Shown: piece by piece, positions 45,479-54,117 of the stretch
Numbering within the stretch: position 1 is the first letter of the stretch
How the letters are laid out: each line of letters starts with the position of its first letter
From: Candidatus Aminicenantota bacterium
Lineage (GTDB): Bacteria > Acidobacteriota > Aminicenantia > JAMOAD01
DNA length: 64,000 nucleotides
Reading direction: 5' to 3'
Assembly: GCA_027061995.1 (NCBI GenBank)
Contig: JAMOUT010000057.1
Location: forward strand, 1-64,000
Notes under the pieces: generated by a model
The model's database searches: none
What the model was told of the DNA's origin: nothing
The model's input: only the letters and a program-made list of their open reading frames with translations
Translations under genes and position numbers: made by a program

Positions 45479-46577
45479 ACTTTTTTTAGAATTTCTAAAA
45501 GGGATAGGAATAGATTACGGATTTTTCAGATTAATCAATTATCTTAGTTTCAGAACAATAATAACCGTCGTAAGTTCTCTGTTTTTTTCTTTGTTGCTCG
45601 GGCATAAATTTATCCTTTTTTTATACGGTAAAAAATTCAGAGATTCATCGGGTGAAGTTTTGTCTATAAATGCTTATTCAAAAAGGGGAACTCCTACTGC
45701 CGGAGGCTTGCTTATAATCACTTCAACTCTTCTCTCGCTCTTGCTTTGGGGGGATTTTAAAAATCCGTATTTTTTGATGTTATTATTCGGTTTTATATAT
45801 CTCGGATTTGTGGGGTTTGTGGATGACTTTCAAAAAACAAGGTTTAAATCATCATTATCAGGGTTAAGTGAACTTGGTAAAACAATCCTGATTCTACTTT
45901 TTATTTTCCCTTTTACTATATTTTATTTTTCAGATTTATGCACTATCCCCAAAGCTATAAAAACGAATATATATATCCCCTTTTATAAGAATCCCTTGAT
46001 AAACATAGGGGAGATAGGTTTTATCATATTTATTTTTTTTGCTATGTTTTCCATTATTAATGCCGTAAACATAACCGATGGTCTTGATGGTCTGTTGAGC
46101 GGCACCAGCTCTCTAACGATAGGTGTTTATTCGATACTTGCCTATATTATGGGTAATTCGATTGTTTCCTCTTACTATCTGTTCCCTTATATTAAAGGGG
46201 TAGGGGAGGTTACTGTTTTCGGAGCCGCTTTGGTAGGCTCTCTACTGGGATTTTTGTGGTATAACAGCTATCCTGCGGAAATGTTCATGGGTGATACGGG
46301 CTCTTTGGCTATCGGAGGAGTTCTGGCAATGATGGTGTTTTTTACAAAACAAGAGATGCTTTTCTTAATAGCGGGGGGGATATTTGTCTTTGAAATTTTA
46401 ACCTCTCTTCTGCAGGAAAAAATAGGGGATAGGATAGGTAGGAGAATACTCTACAGAGCTCCTTTTCACCACTCTATGACTCATAGGGGGATAGCCGAGC
46501 CAAAAGCTGTTTTAAGATTATGGATAATAGCGATTATTCTTGCCGCAGTATCATTGCTGTCTTTAAAAGTCAGATAA
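45471..46577 (+). CDS. mraY: Phospho-N-acetylmuramoyl-pentapeptide transferase (MraY)
   Basis: A 368-residue polytopic membrane enzyme with about ten helices that attaches UDP-MurNAc-pentapeptide to undecaprenyl phosphate, making lipid I, the substrate of MurG. Signature regions are GFVDDFQKTRFKSS, INAVNITDGLDGLLSG, EMFMGDTGSLAIGG and the terminal HHSMTHRGIAEPKAVLRLW, which corresponds to the family's HHxxExxGWxEPKV segment. Its ATG lies inside the last codons of the murJ-murG frame, an 8-base overlap implying translational coupling. A very strong terminator follows. Two genes thus encode three consecutive steps of the lipid II cycle. Confidence 0.97.
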   Translation: MIKLFLEFLKGIGIDYGFFRLINYLSFRTIITVVSSLFFSLLLGHKFILFLYGKKFRDSSGEVLSINAYSKRGTPTAGGLLIITSTLLSLLLWGDFKNPYFLMLLFGFIYLGFVGFVDDFQKTRFKSSLSGLSELGKTILILLFIFPFTIFYFSDLCTIPKAIKTNIYIPFYKNPLINIGEIGFIIFIFFAMFSIINAVNITDGLDGLLSGTSSLTIGVYSILAYIMGNSIVSSYYLFPYIKGVGEVTVFGAALVGSLLGFLWYNSYPAEMFMGDTGSLAIGGVLAMMVFFTKQEMLFLIAGGIFVFEILTSLLQEKIGDRIGRRILYRAPFHHSMTHRGIAEPKAVLRLWIIAIILAAVSLLSLKVR

Positions 46578-46638
46578 TATGCTGATTATGAGAGATGAAA
46601 AAATTATAATTAGTAAAAAATCGATTAATAGATGAATT

Positions 46639-46672
46639 AAAAAAAAGGGGGGGGATCCCCCCCCTTTTTTTT
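46639..46672. terminator. Bidirectional terminator, A8G8-AT-C8T8 palindrome
   Basis: A perfect 34-bp palindrome of eight A, eight G, AT, eight C and eight T. It offers a G/C stem followed by a T-tract in both directions and separates the convergent mraY and beta-barrel genes. Homopolymer runs of this length are prone to slippage. Confidence 0.92.
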
Positions 46673-46689
46673 ATTAAGAAGGTGGAATG

Positions 46690-47928
46690 CTAAAAACTAT
46701 ATTTGATTTTCATGTAAACCATATCATTTTTATTAAATCTGCCGAACATCCCTTTATCTCCGAAAAATATATTGGCGCCGAGCATAATATTAACCCCATC
46801 GGTTATATCATAAGAGATTTTAGGTCTTATAAGTCCGTCTCCGTCTGTTAATCCGATATAAGAGAAAAGTTCAAGATGAAGAATATCTCCTTCAAGAAAG
46901 TTTTTTCTTGCAAGAACAGTCATAAGATTGTTTGTTTTATTATTTACAATAAAATTATTATAATCCGGGATGATTTGCTGAATAAACTGAGTGCTGAATT
47001 TAATCCCCGAGATTGAAAAATCGGCACCGAGAAGATAATTCACATAATCTTTTTCAATAACTCCGTCTCTGATTGCGGGATTATTTGATTGGAAGTGTTT
47101 TCCCCAATAATAAGCCCCCTCTCCCCTTATTACAACAGGTCCTATTGTAGTGCTGAAACTTCCACCAGCTACCGTTAATCTGTGATGTTCGGGAATGGCT
47201 GTTAAAGACAGTAATTGATGTGTCAAAGGGTCTATTTGTTTTAGAGTATGTATAACAGGATCAGCATCCCATGTGTATCCTCCCATTAACTCAAAATCCA
47301 TAACTGAAGAAAATACGGAATATTTCGCAAAAATCTCACTGTTTTTTATGGAAGGTTTTATATCCTTTCGGGAGAAGTCAAAAATAGGTTGAATCGGCAA
47401 AGCTGGTGTAATTGCCCAAATAGAGTTTTGAGCTGGAAATTTTGTGGCTGAAAAAACGGGAACCCAGACTAATTCAAATGTATTATCCCCGATATAATAA
47501 TCAAGTTTTACGGCTGTAACTCCCATCCTAATCTCTTCAAAATCGCGCAGAAGAAATTCGGATAAATCTTTGGGTGAGATGATATCGGTTATAAAAACTC
47601 CGTCGGCTTTTCCCCAGATTATCTGCTGTTTTCCGATTCTTATATCGAAGGAATTAAAGAAAAAATCAAGAAAAGCCTCTCTGATATCAAAAACAATGGT
47701 TTTGTCCGAATATTGATAAATGTAAGGATTTACTTTAAATCCGACTTTACTTGTCTGCATTGTGAAATTCAGGTCAAGTGTATTTTGAACGATTGAAAAA
47801 TCCATATTATCATTTAAAAGAACTCCATCATAATTTCTAACATAACCGGTTATATTTAATCCGTCTGCAAAACCGAAACTGAGGATTAAATATAATACTA
47901 ACGCAAAAAACAAAACTCTTCTCTTCAT
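46690..47928 (-). CDS. Outer-membrane beta-barrel protein (DUF1302-like)
   Basis: A 412-residue protein with a signal peptide (residues 1-21). The mature part is a series of alternating hydrophobic strands with Tyr/Trp/Phe, ends in a strand terminating in Phe (YMKIKYSF), as outer-membrane barrels do, and includes IRIGKQQIIWGKADGVFITD, a motif I associate with the DUF1302/alginate-export-like barrels. It starts one base after the stop of the LolA-like gene and is the last member of the RND cluster. It would be the outer-membrane partner of the exporter. The exact family is by eye. Confidence 0.8.
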   Translation of the reverse strand: MKRRVLFFALVLYLILSFGFADGLNITGYVRNYDGVLLNDNMDFSIVQNTLDLNFTMQTSKVGFKVNPYIYQYSDKTIVFDIREAFLDFFFNSFDIRIGKQQIIWGKADGVFITDIISPKDLSEFLLRDFEEIRMGVTAVKLDYYIGDNTFELVWVPVFSATKFPAQNSIWAITPALPIQPIFDFSRKDIKPSIKNSEIFAKYSVFSSVMDFELMGGYTWDADPVIHTLKQIDPLTHQLLSLTAIPEHHRLTVAGGSFSTTIGPVVIRGEGAYYWGKHFQSNNPAIRDGVIEKDYVNYLLGADFSISGIKFSTQFIQQIIPDYNNFIVNNKTNNLMTVLARKNFLEGDILHLELFSYIGLTDGDGLIRPKISYDITDGVNIMLGANIFFGDKGMFGRFNKNDMVYMKIKYSF

Positions 47929-48717
47929 TTATAAACCTCTCTTCATCATCCTTTCCGTGAATTTTCTTGCGGGGATACCGGTGTCTATTTTAATATTCGT
48001 CAGATGCATGATTGTGGAATGATTTTTTTGTTTGTTCTTCATTTCGACTTTAACTATTATCCAATAACCTTTTATATTATCGGCTTTTTTAAGGGTTAGT
48101 GTTTTTAGGTATTCTCCGTCCTCATCATAGAATTTTTTCTTTAAACCATACCACCTGTCTTTGACAACCCATGTTATTGTTTTTGAATACATATAATCTT
48201 CATCCTTAGGTGTGCTTTCCACGACATAACAGTTAAGTCCGTCTATTTTTTCGGTTTTGATTATCTTATGATTATCCTCTTCCGGGTTCCTATCCCCGAG
48301 ATCATCATATGTAAAATCGGAGCCCATAAAATAATCCCCTTTACTATCGCTTGAAATCCTTTTAACTTTTTTAAGAGCGGGAAGATATATCCATTGATCA
48401 TCATCTTTTTTAGGATCATCATAACTCCAGTTCATAAATGATGTATTTCTCACATCGGCGGGAGCAATAAAAAACATGATTTTTTTCTCAACTTTTCCGA
48501 AATCTTTGATAAATTGTTTGATTGTTCGCACTCTTTTACTCCCGTTTGAATTTATAAGAGTCATTGTAAGAGTGGCTTCCATATCCTTGGGAGATTTTCT
48601 GTTATAAACTTTTTTCATAATATCGAGCCCTGTTAATTTTTTCTGAGCGAATAAACCGCCTGCAAATAAAATGGTTAAGCTAATTAAAACCGATAAAACC
48701 TTGAATCTTTTTTTCAT
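47929..48717 (-). CDS. LolA-like outer-membrane lipoprotein-sorting protein
   Basis: A 262-residue periplasmic protein with a signal peptide (residues 1-24). The body matches the LolA-like outer membrane lipoprotein-sorting family (PF17131-type): KKVYNRKSPKDMEATLTMTL, a stretch with SSDSKGDYFMGSDFTYDDLG, and LNCYVVESTPKDEDYMYSKT. Such proteins form an incomplete beta-barrel that carries lipids or hydrophobic cargo. Its start overlaps the RND stop codon by one base, and the beta-barrel gene follows directly. Position between an inner-membrane RND pump and an outer-membrane barrel suggests a cargo shuttle. It is not the classical LolA, which acts with LolCDE. Confidence 0.85.
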   Translation of the reverse strand: MKKRFKVLSVLISLTILFAGGLFAQKKLTGLDIMKKVYNRKSPKDMEATLTMTLINSNGSKRVRTIKQFIKDFGKVEKKIMFFIAPADVRNTSFMNWSYDDPKKDDDQWIYLPALKKVKRISSDSKGDYFMGSDFTYDDLGDRNPEEDNHKIIKTEKIDGLNCYVVESTPKDEDYMYSKTITWVVKDRWYGLKKKFYDEDGEYLKTLTLKKADNIKGYWIIVKVEMKNKQKNHSTIMHLTNIKIDTGIPARKFTERMMKRGL

Positions 48718-51005
48718 TATTTTACCTCCTTTTCAAAATAAATATTTTTTATGTAAAGTATAATAAACATTATTGTAAGCGTTCCGAGAAAACTTGTGAA
48801 CATATTAAGGGAAACAAGCTCTCCCAAGTTTCTGTTAGGTGGAAATACCGAGAACACAAGAACCATAAATCCGGCTATAACGACCATTGCATTAAAAAGA
48901 ATAGCTCTTCCCGAATGATACATCGTCCATTTTGAGGCGGTATCTTTATCAGAAAATTGATTTGCATAGATTCTGTATCTATCTATAAAATGAATCGCAT
49001 AATCTATTCCTATACCTATGGCAATACTTGATATCAGAGCTGTGGTGGAAGACAGCGGGATATTTGTTAGCCCCATAACACCGAAATTAATAACCGCTGT
49101 CAATATTATGGGAACGGAACCGATTAAACCGATATAGAAGTTTTTAAACATAATTGTCAAAAGGATAAGAACAATGATAAGTGAAACTATAAGGCTTGAT
49201 ATCTGCCCTTTCAAAAGAAGATCGGTAAAAACAAGTGCTTTATAACCTGAACCTGCATAATTTATCTTTATGCCGAGTTTTGAAAAATCATCTCTAAATG
49301 ATTCAATAACTTTTATCGCTTTTTTTAGTTGAACCGAGTCATCGCTTTTAAGTTGGAAAGTAAGGTTTGCTTTTTGATATTTATCATCGACAACTCTCCA
49401 AAGATTAGCGGGATCACCGGACATCTCGTATAATAAAAGGTATTGAGCAATCAAATCTTTGTTATTTGGTATATTATTAAATTCCTCCTTATCGGCATGC
49501 ATAACTTTATTCATCCTTTTGATAAAGTCCGCGATTGAAAAAGAATCACCGACCATGGGAAGTGAATTAGTAACCTTTGATTGAAGTTTAAGCATTGCGG
49601 ATAAAACCGCGGGAGTTTTAAAAGTATCTTTCTCTTTACCCTCCAAGATAACATTAAGAGTTGTTGTTCCCCCGAAATTCTCATTAACAAACCTATCGGT
49701 TTTAACAATATCACTGTTTTTCTCAAATTTGGAGAGAAAACTTGAACTTATCCAAACTTTTGTAATCCCGTAAATTGATATAAAGAGAACTATCAAAGTT
49801 ATAATAATCACTAATTTTTTATATTTTATTATTTTTTCCGTTATTGAAAAATAGATTTTGGTATGTTCTTTTTTATCTTTGTTTTGTTTATATTTCGGAA
49901 GATTAAAAACATATAAAACAGCGGGGATAAAAAACATCGAAAGTATAAAAGCCGAGAAAACCCCGAAAGCGGAAAAAAGGCCGAAATATTTGACAGGATA
50001 AACGGCAGAGGTAAGAAGTGAAATAAAACCCACCATTGTGGTTACTGCGGCCATCATTACAGGTTTCCACATCTCTTTCATCATATTCGCGATGGCATCG
50101 GTTTTTGATATATTCGGTTTATCTTTAAGATGAAGTTCGAGATGACTGTATAAATGAACTCCGTATGCGACACCTATCGCTATGAGCATAACCGGAATCA
50201 TTGTGCTAACCGCATATATGGGGATATGGAAAGCCGCCATTAAACCGAATGTCCAAACGGTGCTCATTAAAACAACTATCAGAGTAGTAATTGTATTTTT
50301 AAAACTTTTTAAAAGAAACCATAAAACACCGATAATAAACAGTATAACAATAGGCACCATCTTTTTCATATCTTTTGGCATGAGATAGGCGAGGGTTCCT
50401 TCGACAATAGGTCTTCCGGCTACAAAAATCTTTTCAGGTCCCTCATACTTTTTCCCAAGTTTAAGAATCCTTTTGTAAAAATCCTGAGAAAATACATCCT
50501 TATCTATTCTTGCTACGATTATTGCGACTTTCATGTTTTTTGAAACAATTTTTCCGTAAACCATATCATTTGTTCTGACAAGTCTTTTGAGATTATCAAG
50601 TTTTTCTTTTGATTTCGGAACTCTTTTATAGAATGATTTCACATCAAGTCCGTCCTCTGTCCCTACGATATTATCCGCAGTATATAGAGAAGTAACATCC
50701 TCTTTTCTAATCTCTTTCATTTTTCCAAGTTCTTTTGTTATTGATTTTATTTTTTTTAGTGTGGTGTAATTAAAAATACCGTTTTCATTGTAAATTGCAA
50801 TCATAACAGCATCTTTAATATTGAACCATTCTTCAGCCATATTGCTATATTTGAATGCGGGATGATCCTGAGGCATATATTTATCAAGATTTGTTTCAAG
50901 TTTTGAATTGTCTTTTGCTATTTTTGTAAAAATAACCGTAATAATAATTATTATTAAAATAATCAATAGTGAAAATCTTAAAGATTTTTTTACAAAGTTT
51001 TCCAT
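48717..51005 (-). CDS. RND-superfamily (MMPL/HpnN-like) exporter
   Basis: A 762-residue inner-membrane protein with the RND duplication: one N-terminal helix, a periplasmic loop of about 200 residues, six helices (about 210-390), a second helix and loop, and six more helices (about 610-755). The two conserved membrane regions contain MLIAIGVAYGVHLYSHLELH and SSIAIGIGIDYAIHFIDRYR, typical of MMPL/HpnN-like exporters rather than of AcrB pumps. AGGAGGG lies 5-6 bases before the ATG. Upstream is a 24-bp palindrome matching one before the tetR gene. With the LolA-like and barrel genes it forms a three-part envelope transport cluster. The cargo, possibly lipid-like, is unknown. Confidence 0.92.
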   Translation of the reverse strand: MENFVKKSLRFSLLIILIIIIITVIFTKIAKDNSKLETNLDKYMPQDHPAFKYSNMAEEWFNIKDAVMIAIYNENGIFNYTTLKKIKSITKELGKMKEIRKEDVTSLYTADNIVGTEDGLDVKSFYKRVPKSKEKLDNLKRLVRTNDMVYGKIVSKNMKVAIIVARIDKDVFSQDFYKRILKLGKKYEGPEKIFVAGRPIVEGTLAYLMPKDMKKMVPIVILFIIGVLWFLLKSFKNTITTLIVVLMSTVWTFGLMAAFHIPIYAVSTMIPVMLIAIGVAYGVHLYSHLELHLKDKPNISKTDAIANMMKEMWKPVMMAAVTTMVGFISLLTSAVYPVKYFGLFSAFGVFSAFILSMFFIPAVLYVFNLPKYKQNKDKKEHTKIYFSITEKIIKYKKLVIIITLIVLFISIYGITKVWISSSFLSKFEKNSDIVKTDRFVNENFGGTTTLNVILEGKEKDTFKTPAVLSAMLKLQSKVTNSLPMVGDSFSIADFIKRMNKVMHADKEEFNNIPNNKDLIAQYLLLYEMSGDPANLWRVVDDKYQKANLTFQLKSDDSVQLKKAIKVIESFRDDFSKLGIKINYAGSGYKALVFTDLLLKGQISSLIVSLIIVLILLTIMFKNFYIGLIGSVPIILTAVINFGVMGLTNIPLSSTTALISSIAIGIGIDYAIHFIDRYRIYANQFSDKDTASKWTMYHSGRAILFNAMVVIAGFMVLVFSVFPPNRNLGELVSLNMFTSFLGTLTIMFIILYIKNIYFEKEVK

Positions 51006-51070
51006 TTTCCCTCCTGATGTTCGTTAATATTAACTAACATTAAAACCGGTTTTATTTTTTTCGGTTTCAT
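50990..51070 (-). CDS. Possible small protein between tetR and the RND gene
   Basis: A 26-codon frame (start MKPKKIKPVLMLVNINEH) with AAGGAGG 11 bases before the ATG, beginning 24 bases after the tetR stop and overlapping the RND start in another frame. It could be a translated leader that couples RND synthesis to tetR, or a small membrane-associated peptide. Part of its sequence is forced by the operator palindrome, so coding is uncertain. Confidence 0.3.
   Translation of the reverse strand: MKPKKIKPVLMLVNINEHQEGKWKTL
51017..51040. promoter_or_regulatory. TetR-type operator before the RND gene
   Basis: A 24-bp palindrome with half-site ATGTTAGTTAAT and a single mismatched position pair, 12 bases above the RND start codon and overlapping its Shine-Dalgarno flank. 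The same half-site occurs at 51699-51722. Confidence 0.75.
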
Positions 51071-51093
51071 TTTAATTTTTTCCTCCTTAATAT

Positions 51094-51687
51094 TTAATTA
51101 TTCGATTTATTTTTTATGATTTTTATTATACTATTCTTTAAACTGTTTCCGTCTTTAATTAAATCCGATTTAAATCCGTTCTGTGCCCATTCTTTAACAA
51201 GAAGTCTTAAACTCCCGAGAATTATAGTTGATAATTCTTTTGGTTTGATATCATCTCTTATTTCACCGTTTTTTTGCCCGTCAATAATTATTTTTTTAGT
51301 ATTCTCAATATTTAACATCATTATATTCTCAATTAAATCGGACAGTCTGTGCTCATTTTTAAACAGGTCTTCGGAAAAAATCACGGCTGCATAATGGTGA
51401 TTGGAGGAAAATTTTATAATATGATCATCGAAGATTTTTTCTATTTTATCAATGGCTGATATCTCGAAATCATTGATAAGATTAAAGTTTGATTCAATTG
51501 CTGTTTTAAAAAGCGTAAGAATGGCTTTCAGAATCTCAAATTTATTCTCGAAGTGCCTGTATATTGCGGGCTCGGAAATCCCGATTTTATGAGAAAGATT
51601 TTTTATCGTAAGATTCTGAATCCCTCTCTCGGAAATTAATTCTATGGATTTATTTAAAATTTCAAATTGTCTTTTACTGTAATTCAT
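51094..51687 (-). CDS. TetR-family transcriptional regulator
   Basis: A 197-residue regulator. Residues about 8-55 are the TetR helix-turn-helix: LISERGIQNLTIKNLSHKIG then SEPAIYRHFENKFEILKAIL. The remainder is a helical ligand-binding domain. It is transcribed toward the RND/LolA-like/barrel genes and a matching operator lies in front of both itself and the RND gene, so it is an autoregulated repressor of the cluster. GGAG stands 6-7 bases before the ATG. Two operators and the hydrophobic ligand pocket usual in the family suggest induction by the exported compound. The ligand is unknown. Confidence 0.94.
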   Translation of the reverse strand: MNYSKRQFEILNKSIELISERGIQNLTIKNLSHKIGISEPAIYRHFENKFEILKAILTLFKTAIESNFNLINDFEISAIDKIEKIFDDHIIKFSSNHHYAAVIFSEDLFKNEHRLSDLIENIMMLNIENTKKIIIDGQKNGEIRDDIKPKELSTIILGSLRLLVKEWAQNGFKSDLIKDGNSLKNSIIKIIKNKSNN

Positions 51688-51698
51688 TTTTTCATCTC

Positions 51699-51722
51699 CT
51701 TGTAGTTAATATTCACTAACAT
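51699..51722. promoter_or_regulatory. TetR-type operator before tetR
   Basis: Palindrome aligned with 51017-51040 (right half ATGTTAGTGAAT on the minus strand). It starts one base below the tetR -10 box (51728-51723) and covers the expected transcription start, the ideal place for autorepression. Confidence 0.7.
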
Positions 51723-51751
51723 AGTATAGAACAAAAAGATAGAGATGTCAA
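51723..51751 (-). promoter_or_regulatory. Promoter of tetR
   Basis: On the minus strand TTGACA (51751-51746), a 17-base spacer and TATACT (51728-51723). The operator lies immediately downstream. Confidence 0.8.
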
Positions 51752-51888
51752 GAATTAATTTTATCTGAAATAACAAAATAATATTTTCGGGCTTTTATCC
51801 GTTTTTCTTAGGATGATTCACAATAATTCATAATTTGGGATTTACCATTTATTTTCTTCTTTATGAATTTATAAAGTATGATAATCGT

Positions 51889-51917
51889 TTGACTAATTTA
51901 TAAAAATCTATTAATAT
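51889..51917 (+). promoter_or_regulatory. Promoter of the Ser/Thr kinase gene
   Basis: TTGACT (51889-51894), a 17-base spacer and TAATAT (51912-51917). The leader is about 47 bases and includes AAGAGG at a rather long distance (about 13 bases) from the ATG. Confidence 0.6.
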
Positions 51918-51970
51918 CTATTATTATGAATAAATGCTCATTGTGTTTTCTAAAGAGGTTTTGTTAAAAG

Positions 51971-54115
51971 ATGGAAACTAAAGAGATAAAAAACACAGAA
52001 TCATTTACCCTTGATAATCTTATGGTTTTTAACACAATTTCGGAAAGATATAAGATATTGAATGAGATTGGTGAAGGTGGAATGGGGGTTATTTACAAAG
52101 CTTTTGATAAAAAACTGAAAAAAAATGTTGCAATAAAAATAATAAAGAACCCTCTTTCCTCCGATTTAAAAAAGATAGAAAAGGAGGCTGTCAGATTAGC
52201 TCAGGTTGAGCATCAAAACATTTGCACTCTTTATGATTTTATTGTTAAAGATAAAGTCAGTTTTATGGTTATGCAATATATAGAAGGGAAACCTCTGAAC
52301 GAAAGAATAAATGATGAATCTCTGAGTTTTAAGGATAAAGTTTATATTGTGTTTCAAATATGCGACGGACTAAAAGCGATTCATCAAAAAGGGATTATTC
52401 ACCGAGACCTTAAACCTTCGAATATTTTGATAACAAAAGATAATAAGGTAAAGATAATTGATTTTGGTGTTTCAAAATTCATAAAAAATGAGTTTTTAAC
52501 GGATATAACAACAACAATCTCTTCAGGGGATACAGGATATGATAATGGGAACATTAAGATTAAAGGGACATTAAATTATATGTCTCCGGAGGCTCTCGAA
52601 GGGGAAAAACTTGATGAAAGAACTGATATTTTTTCCTTTGGTGTTATTATTTATGAGATGTTCTCCGGTGATATGATGTTTAAAAGCAATACACTTAGCG
52701 GAATTGTGAAAGAGGTTATGTTTAATAATGCGCCCGAGATAGAGCTTAATGATAAAATTGTTGAGAATGAGTTAAATAGAATTATAAAGAGAGCGACAAA
52801 TAAAGATAGGGGAAAGAGATATGGCACTGTTGAAGAGATAAAAAAGGATTTTGAAAAAATACGAAAAAAAAATCTTGAAGATATTTTCGTAAAAGGAAGT
52901 AAAAAAAAGAGTGGAAAGAAAAAAATAGGTAGATTAGTTGTCCTTTCCGTATTATCTTTTTATCTTATCATAAATATTTTAATAAATATCTTGCCATATA
53001 AGAGAATATCCTTAATAAAAGCATTAAGTTATGATTCCGGAATCGTTGATAATGATTTTCTTTTTAATATGAATTTCAGTATAAGCGATAAAACAAAAAA
53101 TGGTTCCATTCTTGTCGCCGAGAAAAATAATAATGAAAGTATTTTAATAAAAATATATAATTACGGATATTTTTTTAATAGCCATGGCTCTAATGATTCG
53201 ATAGTTTACCAAAGCAAAAAATTTAAAAATATAAATATATCAAGTTTGTTGTATGATAAAGATGGTAATATTATTATATCGGGGAGTTATCAAAAACCTT
53301 CAAAGATGACAACTAATTTTGTAAGTAAAATTACAACTGAGAAAAAGATTGTCTTTGAAAAGAGTTATCCGGTTTCCGAATTAACTTCATCAATAGTGAA
53401 AACTTTGGTAACCAAGCAAAATGATTATATCCATTTTCTTGCATTATCATCACAAAAAAACCCTATTTATATGAGAATAATTAAAACAGATTCAGACGGT
53501 AAAACGCTGTGGAGTAAGGAGTTTAAGGATAAGGATTATTCCATATTTTTTAATAATGCTGAACATACTAATAACAATAATATTTTTGTTTGCAGTGTAA
53601 TTAATAAATTCAAATCTTCGATAAAAGAGTGGAAAATTATTTTAAATATAATAAATGATAAAGGTGAGATTGTGAGCGGGAAAAAGATAGATGTCGGGAA
53701 TAACATTCTCAGTGTCCTGCCTCGAATTACCAAAGGGGTAAATGACAGATTTCTATTATCCTTTTTTTCTTCGGTTTATTCTCTCAATAAAAAACGGAAA
53801 TTAATACTCAGGATGTATGATAATAATCTGAATCTAATATGGGAGAGATCTCTGAATACAAAATATTTAACAAATGGGATACTATCTACGCCGGACGGTT
53901 ATTATTTTGTGTTTTGGAAAGATATAGCATATCGTTATTTTCCCTTTTTTCAATACTATTATTTGAATTTTACAAAGATAGATGAAAACGGGGTGCCTTT
54001 ATATACAAAAAAGATTAAACAACCCTATTTTGTCAGAGATAGAAAATTATATAAGATTATTCATTATGATTGGGGAACAATGTTACTTGTAATGAGTGAA
54101 ACAAAAATCTTCTGA
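51971..54115 (+). CDS. Hanks-type Ser/Thr kinase with propeller-like sensor domain
   Basis: A 714-residue transmembrane kinase. The cytoplasmic kinase domain (about residues 27-300) is complete: GEGGMGVIYKA (Gly loop), AIKII (Lys), HRDLKPSNI near 142-150, IIDFGVS near 161-167, GTLNYMSPEAL. A basic linker and a membrane segment (about 318-338) lead to an extracytoplasmic domain of about 375 residues with repeated D-x-D/N-G-x-x-x-W/I-S patterns (IKTDSDGKTLWSKEF, DNNLNLIWERSL, KIDENGVPLYTKKI), which I read as beta-propeller blades. Such an arrangement would let an outside ligand control the kinase. The next gene, hemW, begins 2 bases after it. The PP2C phosphatase at 16313-17101 is a candidate antagonist. 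Confidence 0.93.
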   Translation: METKEIKNTESFTLDNLMVFNTISERYKILNEIGEGGMGVIYKAFDKKLKKNVAIKIIKNPLSSDLKKIEKEAVRLAQVEHQNICTLYDFIVKDKVSFMVMQYIEGKPLNERINDESLSFKDKVYIVFQICDGLKAIHQKGIIHRDLKPSNILITKDNKVKIIDFGVSKFIKNEFLTDITTTISSGDTGYDNGNIKIKGTLNYMSPEALEGEKLDERTDIFSFGVIIYEMFSGDMMFKSNTLSGIVKEVMFNNAPEIELNDKIVENELNRIIKRATNKDRGKRYGTVEEIKKDFEKIRKKNLEDIFVKGSKKKSGKKKIGRLVVLSVLSFYLIINILINILPYKRISLIKALSYDSGIVDNDFLFNMNFSISDKTKNGSILVAEKNNNESILIKIYNYGYFFNSHGSNDSIVYQSKKFKNINISSLLYDKDGNIIISGSYQKPSKMTTNFVSKITTEKKIVFEKSYPVSELTSSIVKTLVTKQNDYIHFLALSSQKNPIYMRIIKTDSDGKTLWSKEFKDKDYSIFFNNAEHTNNNNIFVCSVINKFKSSIKEWKIILNIINDKGEIVSGKKIDVGNNILSVLPRITKGVNDRFLLSFFSSVYSLNKKRKLILRMYDNNLNLIWERSLNTKYLTNGILSTPDGYYFVFWKDIAYRYFPFFQYYYLNFTKIDENGVPLYTKKIKQPYFVRDRKLYKIIHYDWGTMLLVMSETKIF

Positions 54116-54117
54116 TA

